From the NCBI GenBank assembly GCA_033764095.1, contig JANRJF010000418.1, positions 1 to 27,516 on the forward strand: a DNA stretch of 27,516 nt. The letters are read 5' to 3'. Origin of the DNA: JBDTMT01 sp033764095. GTDB taxonomy: Bacteria > Desulfobacterota > Binatia > HRBIN30 > CADEER01. How positions within the stretch are numbered: position 1 is the first letter of the stretch; every line of letters begins with the position of its first letter. Below the pieces are notes generated by a model. That model was not told the DNA's origin. It saw nothing but the letters and a program-made list of their open reading frames with translations, and did no database searches. Shown piece by piece: positions 22,168 to 27,516 of the stretch. Made by a program: the position numbers and the translations under genes.

Positions 22168-23817
22168 CTACATGTCTTTCAGGTACTCATGGACGAACTG
22201 TACCGCCATTGCGCCCTCGCCGACTGCCGAGGCGACGCGCTTGATCGAGCCGGAGCGCACGTCGCCAGCGGCGAACACGCCCGGGCGACTGGTCTCCAGC
22301 AGGAAGGGCTGGCGCCGCGCGTGCCAGTAGGGCGACTGCGCCACGGCGAGCCCGGTCCGGATGAATTCTTTGGGGTCGCGCTCGATATCTGGCGGCAGCC
22401 AATCGGTGCGCGGCATGGCGCCGATGAAGCTGAACAGCGCCGGCGTTTTGATGGCGCGCGTCGCGCCGGTCTTGTTGTCGACGAGCTCGACCTCGCTCAC
22501 GTGGCCGTCGCCGATCATGCGCCGGACTTCGCTGTGGAGCAGCACTTCGATGTTGGGCGTCTGCTCGATGCGCCCGGCCAGATAGCTGGACATGTCCTTG
22601 TGTAGGTTGTCGCCGCGGACCACGAGGTAGACTTTGCGCACTTGCGAGGCGAGAAAGACGGCGGCCTGGCCGGCGGAATTGCCGCCGCCGACGACCACCA
22701 CGTCGGAGCCCCAGCACATCTGCGCTTCGACCGGCGTCGCGGCGTAGTACACGCCGCGGCCCTCGAAGGACTCGCACCCTTCGACGTTCAGCAGGCGGTA
22801 GTCGGCGCCGGTGGTGATGAGCAGCGACTTGCCGGTGACCGACTCGCCGCCGTCGAGGTTCAGGACCAGGTAGGCGTTGTCGAACGTCAGGCTGTTGACG
22901 TGGGTCGCGACGGGAAGGCGCGCGCCGAACTTGTTGGCCTGCACGGCCGCGCGCTCCGCCAACGCGGCGCCGGTGATGCCGGTCGGAAAGCCGAGGTAGT
23001 TCTCGATGCGCATGCTGCGGCCGGCCTGGCCGCCGGGCGCCCTGCGCTCCAGCACCACCGTGCGCAATCCTTCCGAGGCGCCGTAGACCGCCGCCGCGAG
23101 TCCCGCGGGACCGGCGCCGACCACGACCAGGTCGTAGACGGTCTGCTCCAGCGGCCGGCGCAGCCCGAGCGTTTCCGCCAGTTGGCGATTCGACGGATTG
23201 CGCAGCAGTATTTTATGTCCCCATGCGACGACGGGCGTATCGGCTGCCGTCACGCCGAACTGTGTGAGCAGTTGGTTTACCTGCGGGTCGGTCTCCAGAT
23301 CCAACCACTTGAACGGCACGCGGTTGGTGGCGAGGAAATCGCGGATGCGAAAGGTATCCTGAGAATAGCGCGAGCCGATGACGCGCAGGCCGGTGAAATT
23401 CTCCGACTCGTGCAGGAGCTGGCGGCGCGCGATGAACGCCTGCAGGATGATATCCCCGACGTCCGGGTGATGGTTGATGAGCTGCCGCAGCGCGTCGTCC
23501 GACAGCTCGTAGACTTCGCAATCGCCGCGGGCGACGCTGCTGACCAGCGACGGTGTGCCGGTCAACTGCGTCACCTCTCCGGTGAACTCGCCGGGCCCGA
23601 GCACGACGACGGTACTCGGTGTGTCGCCGGATTCATCCGTGATCTCGATGTGACCGGACTTGATGACGAAGAACTTGGAATCGCGGTCGCCGACTTCGAA
23701 CAGTGTGGCCCCGTCCCGGTAGCGTTTGAGCACCGTCAGCGAGCAACCGGCGAGCGATGCGAGTTGGGTCTCGTTCAGTGTCGGGAACGCGGCGGCGCGT
23801 AGGTCCTGGGCGGCCAT
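22168..23817 (-). CDS. cNMP-binding-like / glutaredoxin-like / TrxR-like flavoprotein fusion without CxxC
   Basis: A 549-residue fusion. Residues about 15-130 are a cyclic-nucleotide-binding fold (LFEVGDRDSKFFVIKSGHIE; cassette GPGEFTGEVTQLTG), but the Arg that binds the cAMP phosphate appears missing (SLVSSVA). Residues about 140-215 are glutaredoxin-like with SRYSQ in place of CxxC. Residues about 225-549 resemble thioredoxin reductase: FAD motif VVGAGPAGLAAAVYG, NADPH motif VVVGGGNSAGQAAVF and C-terminal PGVFAAGDVRSG. The redox CATC reads AATP, with a lone Cys 7 residues on. So FAD/NAD(P)H chemistry is likely but not ordinary disulfide reduction. ATG 23817 has GAGGGG upstream. Last gene of a three-gene operon with the UBP zinc finger 46 nt upstream. 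Confidence 0.9.
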   Translation of the reverse strand: MAAQDLRAAAFPTLNETQLASLAGCSLTVLKRYRDGATLFEVGDRDSKFFVIKSGHIEITDESGDTPSTVVVLGPGEFTGEVTQLTGTPSLVSSVARGDCEVYELSDDALRQLINHHPDVGDIILQAFIARRQLLHESENFTGLRVIGSRYSQDTFRIRDFLATNRVPFKWLDLETDPQVNQLLTQFGVTAADTPVVAWGHKILLRNPSNRQLAETLGLRRPLEQTVYDLVVVGAGPAGLAAAVYGASEGLRTVVLERRAPGGQAGRSMRIENYLGFPTGITGAALAERAAVQANKFGARLPVATHVNSLTFDNAYLVLNLDGGESVTGKSLLITTGADYRLLNVEGCESFEGRGVYYAATPVEAQMCWGSDVVVVGGGNSAGQAAVFLASQVRKVYLVVRGDNLHKDMSSYLAGRIEQTPNIEVLLHSEVRRMIGDGHVSEVELVDNKTGATRAIKTPALFSFIGAMPRTDWLPPDIERDPKEFIRTGLAVAQSPYWHARRQPFLLETSRPGVFAAGDVRSGSIKRVASAVGEGAMAVQFVHEYLKDM

Positions 23818-23863
23818 GATAGAGATTCCCCTCAGAAAGCGGTGGTGCGACAGGCGCCTCCGG

Positions 23864-24148
23864 TCAGTTCAGATACGGTTCCCACTGTGGCGGTACCGGC
23901 AGTTCGGCCTGGTCGACGTAGCACCACGCCCAGCGCTCGCCGGGTTCGAACGAGGCGACGACCGGATGGTGGATCTGATGGTAGTGGGCGGTCGCGTGAC
24001 GGCCCGGCGAGCTGTCGCAACAGCCGACGTGCCCGCAGGAGAGACAGAGCCGCAGGTGGACCCACGGCAAGCCGAGCTGCAGACATTCTTCACAGCCGTC
24101 GGCGCGAGGGGGGACGGGCCGACGAACGGTCTGATGCGGGCACATCAT
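23864..24148 (-). CDS. UBP-type zinc-finger protein (stand-alone)
   Basis: A 94-residue protein made almost entirely of a ZnF-UBP domain, the fold that in eukaryotic deubiquitinases binds the free C-terminus of ubiquitin. Likely zinc ligands: C19 and C22 (CEEC), C35 and C38 (CLSC), C43, C44 region and the His series H51, H55, H57, H60, H61 in GRHATAHYHQIHHP, with C3/H5 at the start. The aromatic end EPGERWAWCYVD resembles the part that contacts a Gly-Gly tail. Two start codons, ATG 24148 and ATG 24145, follow a GGAGG; the second has better spacing. Middle gene of the operon, 21 nt after the PAS-like gene. To my recollection such bacterial UBP proteins commonly sit beside this type of flavoprotein; the bound peptide is unknown. 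Confidence 0.9.
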   Translation of the reverse strand: MMCPHQTVRRPVPPRADGCEECLQLGLPWVHLRLCLSCGHVGCCDSSPGRHATAHYHQIHHPVVASFEPGERWAWCYVDQAELPVPPQWEPYLN

Positions 24149-24169
24149 GATGGCCTCCGCTGCACGCCG

Positions 24170-24598
24170 TCACTGGCGGAGCTCGTGAATGACTTCGAGA
24201 AGGTAGTCGTCCGCACCGAGGTGGTAGCGCAGGCAGCGGCGCTCGAAGCGCCGCCCATCGGTCACGAACGACTCCCAGGTCGCGAATCCGCTGTGCCCGA
24301 CGCAGAGCTCGGCGGCGGCGGCGTTGCGGTAGAGCAGTGCGCCCTCCGCGCTCCACAAATTGATCGCATCCCCTGTTGTATCGAGCATGAATGCGATCGG
24401 ATCGTGGCGGAACGGCGCCGCCCACGCGCCGGCGCCGGCGCCGCGCTGCGCCAGAAGGCGGAAGGCGGCGAGCAGTGCGCCGGCCGCATGCGCGCCCGAG
24501 ACGAGGCTCGAGGCAGCGCGTTGCTCAGGGCGCCGCCACGGCACGGGCAGATACTCGGGCTCCTCGGTCAATCTGAATTGCCAACGTCGCCCTGCCAT
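24170..24598 (-). CDS. PAS-like domain protein, first gene of the operon
   Basis: A 142-residue protein starting at ATG 24598 with an excellent Shine-Dalgarno (GGAGG, 8 nt away). Residues 1-60 are mostly helical and Ala-rich (HAAGALLAAFRLLAQRGAGA). From about 65 there is a PAS-like core (HDPIAFMLDTTGDAINLWSA, then EGALLYRNAAAAEL) ending in strands (RRFERRCLRYHLGADDYLLE). It has no output domain, so it probably senses a ligand or binds a partner such as the UBP protein, the flavoprotein or the sigma54 activator encoded divergently. Downstream of a strong sigma54-type promoter (24845-24860). The family is only weakly recognised. Confidence 0.75.
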   Translation of the reverse strand: MAGRRWQFRLTEEPEYLPVPWRRPEQRAASSLVSGAHAAGALLAAFRLLAQRGAGAGAWAAPFRHDPIAFMLDTTGDAINLWSAEGALLYRNAAAAELCVGHSGFATWESFVTDGRRFERRCLRYHLGADDYLLEVIHELRQ

Positions 24599-24658
24599 GA
24601 TGCACCCTCCGGTCGTCTAGTTCCGATTGTGCGCCGGGCGTCCCGCTAGCCATGCAAT

Positions 24659-24672
24659 CGGCAAGCTTGCCG
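24659..24672. repeat. 14-bp perfect palindrome in the operon leader
   Basis: CGGCAAGCTTGCCG reads the same on both strands and lies 61-74 nt before the PAS-like gene start, between the predicted sigma54 promoter and the gene. It may be an additional operator or a small RNA hairpin. Confidence 0.35.
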
Positions 24673-24844
24673 GGATGACGCGCGATCTCCGTTGCGGCTC
24701 GATGCGACCGAGCGTCCGCGCGCGCGAGCGTTCCGGCCAGCGCTGTCTGAGCACCGGCCGCAGCGACGAGAGGATGAAGAAGAGCCGGAAGAATTGGCCA
24801 CGGCTGGCGATCGTGTTGCGGATCGGCATGGAGGACGCTTGCCG

Positions 24845-24860
24845 TGCAACGGTCGCGCCA
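24845..24860 (-). promoter_or_regulatory. Sigma54 (-24/-12) promoter of the PAS-UBP-flavoprotein operon
   Basis: On the minus strand TGGCGCGACCGTTGCA matches TGGCACG-N4-TTGCA at all but one base, with the obligatory GG and GC dinucleotides 10 bp apart. Transcription would start near 24834, about 236 nt before the PAS-like ATG. The divergent gene encodes a sigma54 activator, and enhancer-like repeats lie just upstream (24883-24968). No other -24/-12 match of this quality was noticed on this strand of the gap. Confidence 0.65.
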
Positions 24861-24882
24861 CGTCGCCGACACTGCGCGCTTC

Positions 24883-24968
24883 TGACCGTCCGCTGACGTG
24901 ACCGCGATATGGACGAGACACCGTCCGATTTTCGGCCGCCTCCGGACGGTCAGTCCGCCTGACGGTGT
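24883..24968. promoter_or_regulatory. Enhancer-like inverted repeats for the sigma54 activator
   Basis: Four copies of one motif: TGACCGTCCG (24883-24892), ACACCGTCCG (24918-24927), inverted CGGACGGTCA (24943-24952) and inverted GACGGTGT (24961-24968). Copies 1 and 3 are exact 10-bp inverted partners; copies 2 and 4 share ACACCGTC. They lie about 50-135 bp upstream of the predicted start of the operon, the usual range for activator hexamer sites. The rest of the gap, 24969-25167, shows nothing further. Confidence 0.55.
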
Positions 24969-25167
24969 GCGGCAGTACCCGCGGCGCGAGGCGTGACGCC
25001 TCCGGCGCCTCACTGTGCCGCGGCGCCGCGTGCTCCCGTTCGAAGGAGTCCCCCTCTTTCGCGCTGCAACTGCCTCCTGCTACCTACCTAGGAGCCGTTC
25101 ACCATCTCGCTCCGAGAGTGCGGCGACGTCCGCCACTCCGACGGGCTGACAGCGCGGTAGAAGGGAA

Positions 25168-26163
25168 GTGCCCGTGGGCGCCGTCGCCGACTGCTTCGCG
25201 TCCATCATCGGCAGCGACACCGGTTTGCTGCACACCGTGCAGAAAGCGCGGTTGCTGGCGACGACCGATTTGCCGGTGCTGCTGCAAGGCGAAACCGGCG
25301 TCGGCAAGGAGGTCTTCGCGCGCGCCATCCACGACGGTGGTGACCGCCTCGGGCCGTTCGTCGCGGTGAACAGCGGCGGCCTGCCGCGCGATCTGCTGGC
25401 GAGCGAGTTGTTCGGCTACGTGGATGGCGCGTTCACCGGCGCCCGGCGCGCGGGCATGGTCGGCAAGATCGAGGTGGCGAACGGCGGCACGCTGTTTCTC
25501 GATGAGATTGGCGAACTGCCGCTCGACCTGCAGCCGTATCTCCTGCGCGTGCTCGAAGGGGGAGGGATCTACCCGCTCGGTTCCACCACGGCGCGTACCA
25601 GCCGCTTTCGTTTGATCGCCGCGAGCAACCGTCATTTGCGAAGCGAGGTCGCCGCCGGTCGCTTCCGCATGGACCTGTTCTACCGCATCTCGGCGACCTC
25701 GCTGCACATTCCGCCTCTGCGCGAGCGCAAAGAGGACATCCCCGTGTTGGTCGAGTACTTCTGCCGCCGAGTCGCGGACCGTCGCGGCGGGCCTGTACGG
25801 CGCTTCACGGTCGAGGCCCTGCGCGCGTTGGTCGCGTACCCCTGGCCCGGCAACGTCCGCGAGCTCTCCAATGCGGTAGAGGCGATGACGCTGTTTACCG
25901 AAGGAGACGAGATCGGCCGGGCCGATTTGCCCGCTGATATCGCCGACATGGTCAAGTCCCCGAGCCTGGTGCCCTTCGGACCCTCGGACTCGACACTGCA
26001 ACGCATCGAATGCGATGCCATCATCGCCGCGCTGGGCACATCGGGCGGCAACCTCACGCGCGCGGCCATGGACCTGCGAATCGCCAGGAGCACGTTGTAC
26101 CTCAAGATCACGAAGTACTCCTTGGGCCCGATCTTACGCGATACCCGGCGGCGGCCGCACTGA
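25168..26163 (+). CDS. Sigma54-dependent transcription activator without sensor domain (PspF-like architecture)
   Basis: A 331-residue protein with only a AAA+ domain (about 12-245) and a Fis-type HTH (about 285-325, NLTRAAMDLRIARSTLYLKI). Motifs: Walker A GETGVGKE (41-48), GAFTGA (87-92) needed to contact sigma54, Walker B LFLDEIGELPL, sensor I IAASNRHL, Arg finger FRMDLFYRI and sensor II WPGNVREL. GTG 25168 is 1 nt from GGGA; GTG 25174 has better spacing. An in-frame TGA at 25147 rules out a longer N-terminus, so there is no receiver, GAF or PAS input domain. Activity must be set by a partner protein or by abundance. Divergent from the PAS-UBP-flavoprotein operon, its likely target. Confidence 0.95.
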   Translation: MPVGAVADCFASIIGSDTGLLHTVQKARLLATTDLPVLLQGETGVGKEVFARAIHDGGDRLGPFVAVNSGGLPRDLLASELFGYVDGAFTGARRAGMVGKIEVANGGTLFLDEIGELPLDLQPYLLRVLEGGGIYPLGSTTARTSRFRLIAASNRHLRSEVAAGRFRMDLFYRISATSLHIPPLRERKEDIPVLVEYFCRRVADRRGGPVRRFTVEALRALVAYPWPGNVRELSNAVEAMTLFTEGDEIGRADLPADIADMVKSPSLVPFGPSDSTLQRIECDAIIAALGTSGGNLTRAAMDLRIARSTLYLKITKYSLGPILRDTRRRPH

Positions 26164-26247
26164 CGAAGCGGCGACGCTTCGGGGCGCGCTGCTCCGCCCA
26201 GCGAAAACTGACATCATCAAACCCGGGGCTGGGTGAATACGCAGAAA

Positions 26248-26333
26248 TGCCGGGGGCGGGGCTCGAACCCGCACGGCGGTTACCCGCCACAAGATTTTAA
26301 GTCTCGTGTGTCTGCCAGTTCCACCACCCCGGC
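26248..26333 (-). tRNA. tRNA-Leu (UAA)
   Basis: An 86-nt class II tRNA on the minus strand. The acceptor stem GCCGGGG (5' end at 26333) pairs with CCCCGGC, followed by discriminator A; CCA is not encoded. D-arm region TGGTGGAACTGGCAGACAC, anticodon stem CGAGA/TCTTG with loop CTTAAAA (anticodon TAA at 26299-26297), a long variable arm (TGGCGGGTAACCGCC) and T-arm GCGGGTTCGAGCCCCGC all fit leucine. 26164-26247 and 26334-26500 show no gene. Confidence 0.97.
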
Positions 26334-26500
26334 GTGGCGTGGTCGCGCGGCGGCGCGACTGTGCCCGGATTGGGGTGGCGCGACAAGGCCGACTCGGCCC
26401 TCGGTGAATCATCACAGTATGAACACAGCCGTTGCACGGTTGGGTCGGCGGGAGCTTTCCGCTGTCAGCAGCGGTGGGGATGGTGTAGCCGTCGGGCAAT

Positions 26501-27190
26501 ATGGGCAGCCCTTCGGACGACTCGATCGACCCGGCGCGGGGGCGCCGGGACGCCGTACCGCGCATCGTTGAAGTCCTGCCGCCGGGCACCGGCCGGCCGC
26601 GCGGCCTCACCGCGACGCTCGGCCGGATTTATCTACGGCTGTTCGGCTGGCGCCTCGAGGGGGCGCTGCCGCGCATCAGCAAGGCAGTGGTGATCGCGGC
26701 GCCGCACACCTCGAACTGGGATCTGCCGCACATGCTGGCGGTGTCCTGGGCGCTCGGCGTGCGGCCGGCGTGGCTTGGCAAGCGCGAGATCTTCCGCTTC
26801 CCGTTCGGCGGCCTGATGCGCTGGCTGGGCGGCGTGCCGGTGGACCGCAGCGTGCGCGCCAATCTGGTCGAGCAGGTGGCGCAGCGCTTCGCCGCCGCCG
26901 ACCGACTGTTTCTGGTGGTGCCGCCCTCCGGCACGCGCAGTCGGGCGGCGCACTGGAAGTCGGGCTTCTTCCATATGGCGCGGACGGCCGGCGTGCCGAT
27001 CCTCTGCGCCTTCCTCGACTATCATCGCAAGGTCGGCGGTCTCGGTCCGTGCATCCAGTCGAGCGGCGTCGCGGCGATCGATATGCCGGCGATCCGCGCC
27101 TTCTACGACACGGTGACCGCCAAGTATCCCGAGCTCGCCACGCCGATGCGGCTGCTGGAAGAAGACACCGATCAAGCCGTCAACGGCTGA
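26501..27190 (+). CDS. PlsC-like lysophospholipid acyltransferase family protein
   Basis: A 229-residue protein of the glycerolipid acyltransferase fold. Catalytic HX4D is HTSNWD (H69, D74) in APHTSNWDLPHML. The second motif is in LGKREIFRFPFGGLMRWLGG. The third, normally EGTRS, reads PPSGTRSR, so the conserved Glu is Ser (S143). A short hydrophilic N-terminus precedes GLTATLGRIYLRLFGW. It would acylate a lysophospholipid or related acceptor at the inner membrane face. The ATG at 26501 lacks a good Shine-Dalgarno. The next gene is convergent, 52 nt away. The substituted residue makes acceptor and activity uncertain. Confidence 0.87.
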   Translation: MGSPSDDSIDPARGRRDAVPRIVEVLPPGTGRPRGLTATLGRIYLRLFGWRLEGALPRISKAVVIAAPHTSNWDLPHMLAVSWALGVRPAWLGKREIFRFPFGGLMRWLGGVPVDRSVRANLVEQVAQRFAAADRLFLVVPPSGTRSRAAHWKSGFFHMARTAGVPILCAFLDYHRKVGGLGPCIQSSGVAAIDMPAIRAFYDTVTAKYPELATPMRLLEEDTDQAVNG

Positions 27191-27242
27191 TCGGGTCGCC
27201 AGCCTTGGCCGTCCCGCGCCCGCGCGGCGAGGGACGTGTCGC

Positions 27243-27516
27243 TCACGCGCTCTCGCGTTGGGCCGGCGGCTCGGCGGCGTGCGGCGGCGCGCTGCGGCCG
27301 ACGAACGCCTTCATCGAGCTGTTGACGCCGAGGAAGTTGGCGATCGCGTCGAACAGGCCGACCGGCAGGACGCGAATCATCGGCACCAGGTGGCACAGCC
27401 ACGGCATCACGACGCGGCGGCGGTTGTTGGCGATCGCCTGCACGACGCGCGTCGCCACGTCGTGCTCCTTGAGGATGGGCAGCAGCAGCGGGAAGCGCGA
27501 CTGCACGCCGCGGAAC
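27243..27516 (-). CDS. Short-chain dehydrogenase/reductase, C-terminal part only
   Basis: About 90 residues of the 3' end of a gene running off the right edge. The frame starts FRGVQSRFPLLLPILKEHD and continues VATRVVQAIANNRRRVVMP, WLCHLVPMIRVLPVGLFDAI, then ANFLGVNSSMKAFVGR and a short polar tail. The VAxxVVxAI...P-L...LP...D...LGVxxSM..F.GR pattern fits the C-terminal region of classical SDRs of the retinol/17-beta-hydroxysteroid dehydrogenase-like group. The Rossmann fold and YxxxK active site lie outside the window. Substrate unknown. Confidence 0.8.
   Translation of the reverse strand, partial: FRGVQSRFPLLLPILKEHDVATRVVQAIANNRRRVVMPWLCHLVPMIRVLPVGLFDAIANFLGVNSSMKAFVGRSAPPHAAEPPAQRESA

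Noticed and set aside
24805..24819. A second sigma54-like site on the plus strand (TGGCGA-TCGTG-TTGC) facing the activator gene
   Set aside because: Spacing is correct, but the match is weaker, it lies about 350 bp before the gene, and it would transcribe through the enhancer repeats. Kept only as a possibility for autoregulation.
24617..24829. A 70-codon minus-strand ORF in the operon leader
   Set aside because: No ribosome-binding site, unusual basic composition, and it lies inside the predicted sigma54 leader; not supported as a gene.
20400..26333. Genomic island inserted at the tRNA-Leu 3' end
   Set aside because: The region left of the tRNA has some foreign-looking codon use, but no integrase and no direct repeat of the tRNA end was found.

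Overview
The window is GC-rich with strong G/C bias at third codon positions. Several genes encode a recurring style of secreted protein: a signal peptide, a Cys-rich CGNGxxxxGExC module (DUF4215-like), Thr/Pro-rich stalks, and in one case a dockerin-like EF-hand tail. Together with a DUF35/SCP2-type thiolase pair and many orphan signalling proteins, this resembles a former 'deltaproteobacterial' lineage such as Candidatus Binatota. That placement is inference; there is no rRNA or marker protein here to prove it.

Layout. 1-1210 (minus): an unknown partial gene at the edge, a ~57-residue ORF and a FixJ/NarL-type response regulator, with paired GGG-(A/T)-CCC palindromes upstream of the regulator and again downstream of it. 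1376-3948 (plus): a secreted beta-helix protein, then a DUF35 Zn-ribbon protein overlapping a thiolase-fold protein without the thiolase cysteine (Ltp2-like aldolase/acyltransferase). 3957-9369: a small membrane protein, a small secreted Cys protein, a membrane-anchored TPR protein and an 850-residue secreted alpha/beta hydrolase. 9502-15753: a PAS sensor histidine kinase (possible partner of the FixJ-type regulator), a secreted protein with a Pro/Thr tail, a PilT-like ATPase with an apparently duplicated N-terminal domain, a small soluble protein and a large stalked secreted protein. 15808-17654: a fossil of a C-terminal sorting signal, a long hairpin, a catalase-fold peroxidase and a lipoprotein. 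17763-20398: a GH1 beta-glycosidase convergent with an OpgC-like membrane acyltransferase.

20765-26163 is the most interesting part. A MEDS-domain histidine kinase converges on a three-gene minus-strand operon: a PAS-like protein, a UBP-type (ubiquitin-binding-fold) zinc finger, and a fusion of a cyclic-nucleotide-binding-like domain, a glutaredoxin-like domain and a thioredoxin-reductase-like flavoprotein that lacks the redox CxxC. Divergent from it is a sigma54 activator with no sensor domain (AAA+ and Fis HTH only). Between them lie a near-consensus -24/-12 promoter pointing at the operon and four copies of an ACCGTC(CG) motif as two interleaved inverted pairs, placed where enhancer sites would be. 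This reads as a self-contained sigma54-controlled redox/signalling module.

26248-27516: tRNA-Leu(UAA), a PlsC-like acyltransferase with a substituted motif, and the C-terminal part of an SDR dehydrogenase cut by the window edge.

Three intergenic regions (4732-4790, 6657-6816, 12179-12375) carry inverted arrays of degenerate 7-bp repeats that begin right at stop codons; they probably fold into long hairpins and may serve as terminators. No CRISPR array, transposase or integrase was seen.
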